NCBI RefSeq assembly: GCF_000003605.2
Contig: NW_003106622.1
Coordinates: 1 to 11,331, forward strand
Direction: 5' to 3'
Source of the DNA: Saccoglossus kowalevskii
Lineage: Eukaryota > Hemichordata > Enteropneusta > Harrimaniidae
DNA length: 11,331 nt
Below the pieces are notes generated by a model, which searched no databases, was not told the origin of the DNA, and saw only the letters and a program-made list of their open reading frames with translations. The position numbers and the translations under genes are program-made. This document shows positions 1 through 8,984 of this stretch, one piece after another (positions within the stretch are counted from its first letter, which is position 1; each line of letters starts with the position of its first letter).

Positions 1-96
1 GTATCTCACAGAAATACAGTGTATTCATCAGTTGTTTACAAAATTATTAAACATGATTTATTTTGATACAATTCTGTTATTTTGACATTGGTATGC

Positions 97-308
97 TACT
101 GTAAAATGACTAATTTTCACTGGGTTTAAATTTCACTGATTTACCATCTCAGGCATATTCAGTGGGTTTTAAATTCACGGTTTCGTCATTTAGATAATGT
201 GTTCTATGCTAAATTTTACATATTCACTGTGTTTTAATTTAGCGCATTTTTCCAGTCAGCGAAATAAGCTAAATTAAAACCCAGTGAATAATTACCCCCT
301 TTACAGTA
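97..308. mobile_element. Small TA-flanked inverted-repeat element (MITE-like)
   Basis: The two ends are inverted copies: the left reads TACTGTAAA at 97-105 and the right reads TTTACAGTA at 300-308. The similarity resumes inward in CACTGGGTTT (118-127) against AAACCCAGTG (277-286). If TA (97-98 and 307-308) is the target duplication, the element proper is 208 bp, 99-306. It has no coding capacity. Inside, a unit like TATTCACTGGGTTTTAATTT recurs at about 114, 156 and 221 in direct orientation and at 268-290 inverted. TA duplication and short length suggest mobilisation by a Tc1/mariner-type transposase supplied elsewhere; that assignment is inference. Similar CACTGGGTTTTAATTT-type repeats are, to my recollection, widespread in marine invertebrates. 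Confidence 0.7.
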
Positions 309-1250
309 TTCTACAAATGGAATTACATTGTAATACAGTAAATTTGTCACTGTGCTTGTTGTTTTCACCTTTTAGTAGAGAAAATAGCATGTAAAAAAGG
401 TACACTGAAGTAATTAATGGTCTTTTGGTTCCACTCTATTAATTTCTTTTCATGACAATGTCAAGCAAAAGCCCACACATGTGTATGTTATACATTCTGT
501 AGACTGTTAATGGTCATGACAAAGCTTAGAAAGTGAGTCAATATTTTCAGGTTTGCATCACCGTGAACTTACGAAAGTCGCAAGGTTCTGCATCTACAAG
601 CTGTCTATGTAGAGTACACTTTCTTCCCTTTGTAACTTGCCTTGATTTGTTTTTCCTATTTGGTAATCTTTTTGATGATTTTCATACATGTACCAATGTA
701 ATTCTATTGGTTGTACGTTATGTGGTTTCAACGTCATTTACGTGTAAGTTACTTTTATTTTATATTTAGTTGAGTGACTCAAAATTGGATATCCATGTGA
801 CCCTTCCATTTCTTTTTGGAGTTAACATTCAGCATCATAATCTATATGTACCGGTAATTACCATATTTGACAAACTTATTTTATAATAAAGATGGTAGAT
901 CGGTCTCCTGATTCTATTGCTAATATTTCTGTGGTATTATTATTTTTTAAGTAAAACTCTAGGTATGGGAAGTTAATTCTATGAGCGCTTGCTTTTTTTC
1001 CCGTAGATCTCAAGTTCATTGTCATCATTCGTCATTTCAATTCTCAATGAACAGGAAAAGATTCTGCATTTTATTGGCAAACGAGGGGGTGAGGTTCATT
1101 CTCGTAGGAGGACATTACTTTTAGGATATCTTTCTGCAGACAATGATAAGACACATCTCCCACTCGGCTCGGTGTTTCCATTGAATAGTACTGTCTTTGA
1201 TGAATTGAATTCTTCAAGTTTGACCTTTGACCTGATTTGTCATTATGTAG
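309..1250. other. Non-coding stretch upstream of the ACK exon, probably intron
   Basis: No exon was recognised. The open frames here (for example 533-769 on + and 1071-1289 on -) have no family resemblance and no paired splice sites that fit ACK. The preceding ACK exon, which would carry the end of the SAM/UBA-like N-terminal domain, was looked for as a tract reading like IGMGRP and was not found. The last 30 bases, ending TTATGTAG at 1243-1250, are pyrimidine-leaning and serve as the acceptor of the next exon. A palindromic ACCGGT occurs near 850; no function is claimed. Confidence 0.5.
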
Positions 1251-1472
<222 letters not shown>

Positions 1473-1821
1473 TAATTTGAATTTTATTGTAAGGGCACAT
1501 TTTTTTTATTAATTTTATCATACTTTTGAATTCATGCAATATGATGGTTCAAACCAAATGAAGTAAACACATAGGGCAAAATATTCCAATTTCCATGTAT
1601 GCATATGAAAACAACTACTTGACAACTGAAAAATTAAGTTTTGCTCAAACTTAAATTTATTTTCCAGCTGTTTGCATGTTATCATAAATATATACCAAGT
1701 GTTTACCACTTTGAAATTTTGGCTCAGTATTTGCATGGATTAAAAATCATGACAAAATATATGTTCCTTTTAATATTTAATTTTTATTTGTTTTCTCTTA
1801 TTTAAAACCACGACATCTGTG

Positions 1822-1904
1822 CTACTGTCTGGCTTCATTGTTGTGGGGGAGGGCTTCTGTCTGGAGTCAATGTTGTGGGGGAGGGCTTCTGTCTGGAGTC
1901 AATG
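1822..1904. repeat. 32-bp minisatellite, about 2.6 copies
   Basis: Unit CTTCTGTCTGGAGTCAATG followed by TTGTGGGGGAGGG, 32 bp. Copies run 1822-1853 (diverged in the first half), 1854-1885 and a partial 1886-1904. The last two copies are identical over their 19 shared bases. It is locally G-rich on the + strand in an AT-rich intron. No coding reading makes sense across it. Confidence 0.8.
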
Positions 1905-3205
1905 GAGTTGTTGTCATTATTTTTTGGGAATTATAAATATACATGTACTCGTAAAAAATCATAATTAGGTAAAAATTTTGCCTACTCTTAAAATTTTATT
2001 ATTTGTTGGCTTCTAGAATTCTGGCCAATCACTGAACTGTGCTAGTTTAGTTCTCTATAATATTACTCAGATTTGCCATGAATATCACGAATAATGGGGT
2101 TTAGATGAAAATTTTGCTTTTTGCAAACAAACAAATGATGCACAATATATGCCATCTAATGTTTTTGTAATCGATGATTTTAATACCAAAAATTTGACCA
2201 GTTCAAAAAGTTTGTACCATTTTTAAAAACTAATTATTTAAAAGTGTTCATAATTTTTTAAGGTATTTTAACATATTAGTGTGTGTCATGAACAAGATCA
2301 CACAGTCCATAATTTAATATGGCCATTTTTGTGTGTGTTTCTATGTTCACTTCTCTTCTAATACCTAGATGTAGATGAACAGCATCTATAGCCATTTCAA
2401 TGTGGTAGATGTTTCATTTCAATTTACTTGCATTACAAATTAATTTTTTTCAAACAAAAAAAAACAATTTTCCAGTTGTTTAAGTGCTTTTACTTTATTT
2501 GGTCAATTTGTTTCAATATTTCATGAATTAAATAATATAACACAATTGATAAGAAACACATCTCACTGCTATTTCAGTTATTCAATACTTGTTGTTAGTG
2601 TGATACTATATTAAAATTGCTTTATATTCCAAAGAGACAAATTTTCCTGATTTTCATGAGTCAGTAAAAATCACAATCAAATTTTGTAGTAGTGACAATT
2701 TTGTTGAGGTCCTCTGGCACAGAGTCTTCAAGATTCCTAGCGGTGAAGTAAATGATTGACAGTATTTTGTGCATTTACTAATGTAACATTCACTGGGTTT
2801 AACGCCAACAGCTTTTCTGTTGCAGAGATATGTTTAACTGCACATATTCAAAACAAAGTTTAGGACATTTAGTTATCAGAGGAATATAGCGTAAATAAAA
2901 TAAAACTTGGTGAACATCTACAATACATTGATGTTTGTAATTTATTGTTGTTTTCTTAAATGTATTACACAAGTATTATAGCAGCTCAGTGATATAGTAG
3001 ATTTGTCAAGCACAGACTAATTTAAGTAGATAAAAGCATTTAGAATTATTTTCATTTTCTATTGATGTACGTACAATATGTAAATTATAATTGAAATATA
3101 ACGGCAGTTGCCATGTGCGAGTCAAGTACTGTTCACTATGTTATTAGAACAGTATTATTCAATACTTCAGTTTGGTCTGAGTGTTCAACCCATCCAAAAC
3201 CTCAG

Positions 3206-3243
3206 CCCCCATCCAGCACCCCCACCCCCATTCCACACCCCCC
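3206..3243 (-). other. C-rich island; G-quadruplex-capable on the minus strand
   Basis: Four C-runs of 5, 5, 5 and 6 bases lie at 3206-3210, 3219-3223, 3225-3229 and 3238-3243, separated by 8, 1 and 8 bases. The minus strand therefore has four runs of five or more G. The loops are slightly longer than the usual 7-base limit, but the long runs allow other registers. Folding is inferred only. Confidence 0.45.
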
Positions 3244-3508
3244 AAGGTCAATGTGTAATCAATACAAAATGTCGACCAATGACCATCAAATTTGGATTTA
3301 AAAAAATTTTAATGTCTGTTGTTGTTCATGGCAGTTAAGGTGAAAACAAAATTTTGTTCTGTTAGTTTGTGCCTTGAAATAAATTCAATAAAGTGCCGAT
3401 AGTACTGTTTTACATTATATTTCATGTTTGTGACCATTTTTCTATTATAATGACATATTACACATGTAGTACTTTAATATCCTTACAATCCATGGATCTC
3501 CCTTTTTT

Positions 3509-4577
3509 TAGCTCCACTGTCGAGCGGAGTTTGTCATGCGAGTAATTGTTCGTCATCATTCATGTCAACTTTTTACTTTTTCGACTTCTTCTTGAAAACT
3601 ACAATTCTTATTGCTATATATGTACCTTGGGCACAGCTCTCTCACATTTGTTCATTTTGTGATGATATCTTTAATTTTCTAATTTTGATGAATATTTTTG
3701 TAATTTTTGGTAAAAAGTGATATTTTCGACTTCTTGTTGAAAACCGCAAGTCTAATTGCTTTGATATTATACACATGCATGTAAATACTACAGGTGGACC
3801 TCTCTCAGATTTGTTCATTTTTAGCTCCGCTGTCGACTTTGTCGAGCGGAGCTTATCATATGAGTGATAGTCCGTCGTCGTCCGTATCAATGATTTACTT
3901 TTTCGACTTCTTCTTGAAAACTACAAGCCTGAATGCTTTGATACTTGGTGTATATGTACCTTGAGTAGACCTCTCTTAGATTTGTTCATTTCATGTTGAT
4001 ATCTTCAATTCTCTAATTTTGTTGAATATTTTTGTCATTTTTGGTAAAAAGTGATATTTTCGACTTCTTGTTAAAAACTGCAAGTCCAATTGCTTTGATA
4101 TTACATATATAGGTACTACATGTGGACTTCTCTCAGATTTGTTCATTTTGTAATGATATCTTTAATTCTCTAATTTTGGTGAATATTTTTGTCATTTTTG
4201 GTAAAAAGTGATATTTTCGACTTCTTGTTAAAAACCACAAGTGCAAGTGCTTTGATATTACATATATAGGTACTACATGTGGACCTCTCTCAGATTTGTT
4301 CATTTTGTAATGATATCTTTAATTCTCTAATTTTGATGAATATTTTTGTAATTTTTGGTAAAAAGTGATATTTTTGAATTCTTTTTGAAAACAGCAAGTC
4401 CCATTGCTTGATACTATACATATTGTTCATTTTCTAATGATATCTTCTGTTCTTTAATTGAAATGTGCATTGCTAACAGCGGAGCTATCTCAGCCGATAG
4501 GCTGCTTGTTTTCAATTCCTTAATTGAAATGTACATTGCTAACAGCAGAGATATCTCAGTCGAGAGGCTGATTGTTT
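3509..4577. repeat. Compound hairpin-plus-tandem-array repeat element, unit about 157 bp
   Basis: A head carrying a hairpin (AGCTCC...GGAGTT, 3510-3531) is followed by tandem units. The recurring anchor TTCGACTTCTT or its variant begins near 3582, 3727, 3904, 4061, 4218 and 4375, so three successive spacings are exactly 157 bp. Units share phrases such as CTCTCAGATTTGTTCATTTT and GGTAAAAAGTGATATTTT. A second, better head lies at 3823-3853: AGCTCCGCTGTCGAC and GTCGAGCGGAGCT pair as a stem. It breaks the array and explains the 177-bp spacing. The 3' end is also doubled: about 58 bp starting TTAATTGAAATG occurs at 4454 and again at 4520. The first copy ends in a small hairpin, CAGCC-GATA-GGCTG. 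There is no protein-coding potential. Hairpin heads, a tandem core and a 3' hairpin recall non-autonomous Helitron/Helentron-type or bivalve pearl-type elements; that class assignment is inference. Confidence 0.75.
3823..3853. repeat. Head hairpin of the second repeat copy
   Basis: AGCTCCGCT at the left pairs perfectly with AGCGGAGCT at the right, and the inner GTCGA/TCGAC bases extend the stem with a short bulge. It is followed by GTCCGTCGTCGTCCGT, a short CG-containing repeat that stands out in the AT-rich surroundings. It probably marks the terminus of a repeat copy. Confidence 0.65.
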
Positions 4578-4698
4578 AGCTCCATGATAATACATGTGGT
4601 AATGTACATAATAGTACATATTTGGGGTTATCACCAGAATATCGCAAAGTTTGCACAAACCAATGCCATCACATACTGCCTGAGTGATGATAATTTTT

Positions 4699-6003
4699 GA
4701 CTCCCGTGTGCGAAGCACAAAAGGGAGTCTTTGCAGTTACCCTGTCTGTATGTCTGTATGTATGTATGTCACTTTTTTTGTTCCACCGTTATCTCAAGAA
4801 CCACTAATCATATTTTGGTGAAACTTGGTACATAGATGCTCTGGGATAATACGCAGAGTTGATTAGGTTTTGGTAAAAATCTATGAATATTAATTACCTA
4901 ATTTGCATGATAATTAGCTGATTTTTAGCTGTTCCATGACTGTTCCACTGATATATAAAGAACCACTCATTGGATTTTGATGAAACTTGGCACATGGATG
5001 CTCTGAACTAATGCGCAGATTTGATTTGTTTTGGGTAAAAATCTGTTTATATTAATTACCTAATTTGCATAATGATTAATCAATTTTCGGCTTTTCCACT
5101 GATATCTCAAGTACTAATCATAACATTTCAATAAAGCTTGGTACATAGATGTCATATGAGACTGCACAGACTTGATAGTTTTTAGGGTAATATCAGTACA
5201 TATTAATTACCTAATTTGCATAATTAATTAATTTTCAGCTATTGATATTTCAAGTAGTAATGAACAAATTTCAATGAAACATGGTACATAGTTACTTGAG
5301 GACTGTGCAGAGACCTAATTAGTTTTTGGAGAAATATTTGTGCATATTAATCACCTTATTAGCATAATTAGTTAATTTTCAGCCCTTCACCTGATATCTC
5401 AAGTACTAATCATCACATTTCAATGAGACTTGCGACATAGATCTTCTAGGACTATGCAGAGACCTGATTAATTTTAGGATAAATTATTGTGCATATTAAC
5501 TACGGTACTAATTTGCTTAATTAGTTAATTTGTCCTAAGAACCACTCATCACATTTCAATGAACCTACATGTGTAGGACTGTATACCATATTAGTTTTGG
5601 TAAATATTTATGCTTCTTAATCACCTAATTAACATAATTAATTAATACTGATATCTCAAGTATTGATCATCACATTTGAATAAAACTTGGTACATAAATG
5701 CTCTAGGACAATAGACAGCCTGATTAATTTTGGGTTAAAATCTGTTCATATTAATTCTTTTAATTAGCACAATAATTAATAATTTTTTGGTTCTAATCAC
5801 ATTTCAATGAAACTTGGTACATAGATATTACATTACGCAGATCTTATTACTTTTACATTGCGCAGACCTTATTAGTTTTACACTTAAATGTGTTCATATT
5901 AGTTACCTTGTTTGCATAATTAGTTTTCTGCATTTCCATCAATATCTCAAGTTCAAGTAATTTTGAATTAATGTGTCTCCAATACTCTCAGCACACGGGA
6001 GTT
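4699..6003. mobile_element. 1.3-kb inverted-terminal element with a decaying tandem array
   Basis: ACTCCCGTGTGC at 4700-4711 is the exact reverse complement of GCACACGGGAGT at 5991-6002, marking the two ends. The left end also folds on itself: GACTCCC (4699-4705) pairs with GGGAGTC (4723-4729), and TGTGC with GCACA inside. A TGTCTGTATG/TATG microsatellite follows at about 4744-4769. The body then has eight recognisable tandem units built on ATCTCAAG...ACTAATCA, then a phrase like GAAACTTGGTACATAGATG, then ATTAATTACCTAATTTGCAT. The GAAACTTGG anchor falls near 4821, 4983, 5133, 5277, 5427, 5562, 5683 and 5810. No open frame of note and no target duplication were seen. It is a non-autonomous element of unknown class. 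A Helentron-like origin is possible because of the hairpin, microsatellite and tandem core. Confidence 0.75.
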
Positions 6004-6309
6004 CTTTCTAAGCTTTCTTTTATTATATTTCATATGCTAGAGAGAAACAACAATATGATTGACTAACCATTTCTTTAGTCTAACTGTGATGGTGCAACTA
6101 ACATACATGTACATCATTCTTTTTATAAGATACTTCAAGGTATTATGCGTAGATGTATTTCCTAAAAATACAAAGTGTATTATTGTAAAATATGACAAAG
6201 CATTTATGAAAGATTTTGAAAAGACTTAATGCTTGATAGTTGATTGAAGCAGCTTCTCATTAATACTCTACTTTTTGTCATCTATATATGATCTTTGATT
6301 TTCCTACAG
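6004..6309. other. Non-coding; ends in the acceptor of the first HERC exon
   Basis: No exon or repeat was recognised. The final bases TTTGATTTTCCTACAG (6294-6309) form a good polypyrimidine tract and AG acceptor. Confidence 0.6.
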
Positions 6310-6401
6310 ATCGTCAATTTCCACATCAGTTAAAGAGTTTAAGGTCACGTAAAGTTGTATACATTTCATGTGGTGAAGAGCACACAGTGGCATTTACTAA
6401 G
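6310..6401 (+). CDS. HERC4: HERC3/4-type ubiquitin ligase, exon for late RCC1 repeat
   Basis: A 92-base exon: two bases completing a split codon (probably GAT, Asp), then 30 codons reading RQFPHQLKSLRSRKVVYISC and GEEHTVAFTK. This is the end of one blade of the seven-bladed RCC1-like propeller at the N-terminus of small HERC proteins, at about residues 230-260. CGEEHT is the conserved CG-x-x-HT turn of an RCC1 repeat. Acceptor CCTACAG|AT, donor AAG|GTATCA, entry phase 1, exit phase 0. HERC3 and HERC4 are HECT-class E3 ligases; the propeller is a protein-interaction platform. The preceding exon should end with a WG...GQLGL blade and was not found between here and the start of the window. KSLRS recalls HERC4, and KVVYISCGEEHT recalls HERC3, so the symbol stands for the unsplit HERC3/4 ancestor. 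Confidence 0.9.
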
Positions 6402-7443
6402 GTATCAAAACTTGACATTGCATGTCTATTCTGAGGAGTGAACATCCAGGCATTTTCACCACCTGTCAACCACAACCAGTGAAGACAACAATCAAAAACT
6501 CTGTACAAAAAACTGTACTTTGGGCTTGTTGTTGAGACTCTCCTGAACAGTGTAACAAAATTACCCATACATTTGCAACATTTACAAATTTGGTTGTTTA
6601 GGATTACTTCAAAGTTGAGTTATGCTGTTTCATGACATATTAAGAATATATAGCAATTCAAATATCAATACAAAGGATTTTGAATTTATCTCTTGAGCTG
6701 TACCATACTTATTATGAGATGCTCAGTTGTTTGAGTTAAGGACGTTGAGATTCGAACATCATGTTACAAAAACAATGAGTTACAAAACTCAATATTTTCG
6801 TCTGTAAATCAAAAGAATCAGCATTTCCAAAATTATAACTTTTAGTAAATTAGGAGCACCTATATTAAGGTAGAATGCTACACAGAAGTAAAAATATTGT
6901 CACTTTCTTTTTTTTACATATTTGATATTTCATGTCATTGATAATGATGAAAATGGAATAAAAATATGGGGTCACCATTCTCGGTTTGAAGAAAATCGAT
7001 GTATGAAATTAAGTCAAAATAGCATGTTTTGTCTGTTTTAGGGCATTTTACCACTGTTTCCTTTGGAACAGATACATATACATGTATATCTCAATATCTT
7101 TAAATTTTGCTTGGTAACTTATGGTGAAAAAAAAATGTACTTTTTGATTGACAGTGAATTAAAAAAGTCTGCATACTGTTGACTAAACATTAAAATGAAT
7201 AATTATAAACCTATTTTGACACAAAATATTGCTACTGCCATAGGCACTAAAATATGCACATATGTAAAAACTCACTAGTAGCATTCTATCTTAATTGAAT
7301 ATGACCATCAGCTTCACCACATGTAGTAGATCATTGATTGAGTAACAATATGTACATGTACTATAGTTTAGTATGGGATAGACTCACTATTGGTACTATG
7401 CATTAGCTTGCATTTAATGGTATACATATGACATTGCTTGTAG
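6402..7443 (+). other. HERC intron, 1042 bp, containing a transposon remnant
   Basis: Starts GTATCA and ends GCTTGTAG. It holds the TTAA-flanked element at 6869-7290. No additional exon was seen. The minus-strand open frame at 6326-6568 overlaps the upstream exon and has no recognisable features. Confidence 0.85.
6865..7294. mobile_element. TTAA-flanked inverted-repeat element in a HERC intron
   Basis: TTAA at 6865-6868 and at 7291-7294 brackets a 422-bp segment. Its ends are inverted copies, GGTAGAATGCTAC at the left (6869-6881) and GTAGCATTCTATC at the right (7278-7290), with 12 of 13 bases pairing. It has no coding capacity. A TTAA duplication is the signature of piggyBac-superfamily insertion, although typical piggyBac termini start CCC/CCT rather than GG, so the superfamily is uncertain. 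It sits wholly inside the intron, well clear of the splice sites. Confidence 0.7.
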
Positions 7444-7574
7444 GAAGGAGGAGTATTTACATTTGGCTGCGGTGCACATGGACAACTTGGCCATAATTCA
7501 AGTAATAATGAAATAAACCCACGGCAAGTGGTTGAATTAATGGGTAGTATTGTTACCCAGATTGGCTGTGGAAG
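7444..7574 (+). CDS. HERC4: HERC3/4-type ubiquitin ligase, RCC1-repeat exon
   Basis: A 131-base exon: 43 codons plus two bases of a split Arg codon (AG|G). It begins EGGVFTFGCGAHGQLGHN, a textbook RCC1 blade (GxVFTFGxGxxGQLGH), and continues NEINPRQVVELMGSIVTQIG into CGR. The run ELMGSIVTQI.CGR is nearly invariant between this and vertebrate HERC4, and differs by one residue in HERC3 as recalled. Acceptor CTTGTAG|GAA, donor GGAAG|GTAAGT (a perfect donor consensus), entry phase 0, exit phase 2. The frame joins cleanly to the exons on both sides. Cytoplasmic E3-ligase scaffold region with no catalytic residues here. Part of this exon is echoed in the following intron. Confidence 0.93.
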
Positions 7575-8429
7575 GTAAGTTCTATTTTGAGTCATTGAAA
7601 TAATTCAAAGTATTTTTACCCAGATTGGGTAACATGGCAAGTGGTTGAATTAATGAGTATTATTATACAGCCACTGATTTCTATTTCTATAAGAGTGAAA
7701 ATGACACATGTTACCGCAGTGTCCAAATGAAATTTAAATCATATTATTGGAGTTATTTTATATTTCCTCTCTGTGGTCGACACTACTTTTACAATTTTCA
7801 TGAAAAAACAATGCAGTGTAAATAAACGTAATTTATTCAAGACAAAACATATTAAAATATGTGCAAGTATTTCAGATGTTTTTCCATAAAAACTATGTAC
7901 TTGCATGTAAATTATTCAAGTGTCAATGATGGTTAGCAATGGAGGCAGAGGAAAGTCAAGGTGTTTTGATTAGAATGAAAACAAAACTTTAGCAGCCACA
8001 GATGATGGCCAACAAGATGTTCTGAACTCTGGCGTTCTGGCTGTACTGTTAGCGATTGTTCATATTCACAGAATTCTATATTAACAGTGAATTTGTACAT
8101 ACCTCTAAGAAAATGTTAATAAATGTCTGGTTTTGAATTTTAACATTTGCTTATATTCTTCAATATGTCTGGAAAAGAACCCTGATTTTGGAGCTACATC
8201 ACATGTTACAGACAAAATTTGAGTCAATTTTCAGTTTTTACTCAAAAAATTTGCCTATTTTTGTGATAATCTTTTAAAGGAAAGTGCAGAACATAAACAG
8301 GACTACCGATATTTTGTGAATTTGTGATGAAAAGAGGGTCCTGGTGATGGAAAAGTTAAAGTATGCATCTTATGAATGAATCTCAATATTTCCGAGAATG
8401 TCTTAATTTATGAATCTTCTTTTATCTAG
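7575..8429 (+). other. HERC intron, 855 bp
   Basis: GTAAGT donor to TTTATCTAG acceptor. The first 100 bases hold two displaced near-copies of pieces of the preceding exon. The remainder is AT-rich with no exon or repeat recognised. Confidence 0.85.
7612..7666 (+). repeat. Echo of upstream exon sequence, in swapped order
   Basis: GGCAAGTGGTTGAATTAATG in the exon (7523-7542) recurs exactly at 7636-7655, and similarity continues to about 7666 (28 of 31 bases). TTACCCAGATTGG (exon 7553-7565) recurs exactly at 7616-7628, or 16 of 17 bases counting from 7549 and 7612. In the exon the first piece precedes the second; in the intron the order is reversed. Offsets are 113 and 63 bp, so a single tandem duplication does not explain both. 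Confidence 0.8.
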
Positions 8430-8655
8430 GCGACATACTCTTGCCCATGTTGGTGCCAGTGGTAAACTCTATTCATTCGGGTTGGGTGCCAATGGCCAAC
8501 TAGGAAATGACACTACCGATAGAAGACAAGCACCAACAGCCATATATGGACCCTGGGTTGGATATGATGCAACTAGCGTCAATACCAGTTCATCTGTAAT
8601 ACAGAGGATATTCACCGGAGGTGATCAGTGTTTTGTGTATAGTACAAAATATCAG
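8430..8655 (+). CDS. HERC4: HERC3/4-type ubiquitin ligase, last RCC1-blade exon
   Basis: A 226-base exon: one base completing the split Arg, then 75 codons. It begins RHTLAHVGASGKLYSFGLGA and NGQLGNDTT, the final RCC1-type blade, with the preceding CGR|RHT spanning the splice. It continues through a poorly conserved loop (GPWVGYDATSVNTSSS) to VIQRIFTGGDQCFVYSTKYQ. The GGDQ.F motif closes the propeller in HERC3 and HERC4, and the following SKYE-like end recalls HERC3. Acceptor TTATCTAG|G, donor ATCAG|GTAAAA, exit phase 0. The in-frame ATG at 8410 lies upstream of the acceptor, in the intron, so it is not a start. No signal peptide or membrane segment. Confidence 0.93.
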
Positions 8656-8808
8656 GTAAAATATCAGTGACTTTGTAGAGACTCATCAATATCTCTCTTT
8701 TTTGCACTTTTTCACTCTTAAAATTGATATTATTGACAGATTAATTATATTCTTTAATACATGTTAGAGTGTCAACTCAATGATCTCCGCTGTAAAATTT
8801 CTTATTAG
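8656..8808 (+). other. Short HERC intron, 153 bp
   Basis: GTAAAA donor to TTCTTATTAG acceptor. It is the only short intron in the window. No internal feature seen. Confidence 0.88.
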
Positions 8809-8984
8809 GACAAGAAACAGCCACTAGATTTTAGAGAAACATTTCCTGGTAAAGGAATCCTCCGTATGAATATTGACGTTATACAAGAGTTATTACACTT
8901 ACCTAACAATATACCTAATCTTCCAAGAGATTTACTAGATGTATTTAGCTCAGCTGCCTGTTGGAATGCTTCATTTCTCAAAAG
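8809..8984 (+). CDS. HERC4: HERC3/4-type ubiquitin ligase, post-propeller linker exon
   Basis: A 176-base exon: 58 codons plus two bases (AG) of a split codon. It opens DKKQPLDFRE, matching the DFR tract right after the propeller in HERC3/4, and ends VFSSAACWNASFLK, matching the SSAACWNGSFLEK-like segment of HERC3 (SSSGCLNGSFL in HERC4). Between them lies a variable stretch, LPNNIPNLPRDLLD. Acceptor TTATTAG|GAC, donor AAAAG|GTAATT, exit phase 2. The helical middle region and the HECT domain, with its ubiquitin-accepting cysteine about 600 residues further on, must lie outside the window, as no following exon was found. The divergence of the variable stretch supports a non-vertebrate source. 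Confidence 0.88.

Noticed and set aside
533-769. 78-residue open frame with an acceptor-like TATTTTCAG just inside it
   Set aside because: The translation has no ACK N-terminal features, and no matching donor keeps frame with the exon at 1251. AT-rich chance frame.
2788-2803. Possible second copy of the 97-308 element
   Set aside because: Only one short phrase matches and no paired terminus was found.
3108-3338. Two overlapping proline-rich open frames
   Set aside because: The prolines come only from the C-rich low-complexity island. Two frames are open at once and neither has splice or family support.
3370-3395. AATAAA polyadenylation signals
   Set aside because: No upstream coding exon or other 3'-end evidence. 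AATAAA is frequent by chance in AT-rich DNA.
3509-6003. CRISPR-like interpretation of the regular arrays
   Set aside because: Units are about 120-160 bp, continuous and diverged, with no repeat-spacer alternation, and the context is eukaryotic.
6326-6568. 80-residue minus-strand open frame
   Set aside because: It overlaps the HERC exon antisense and runs into intron. Shadow frame.
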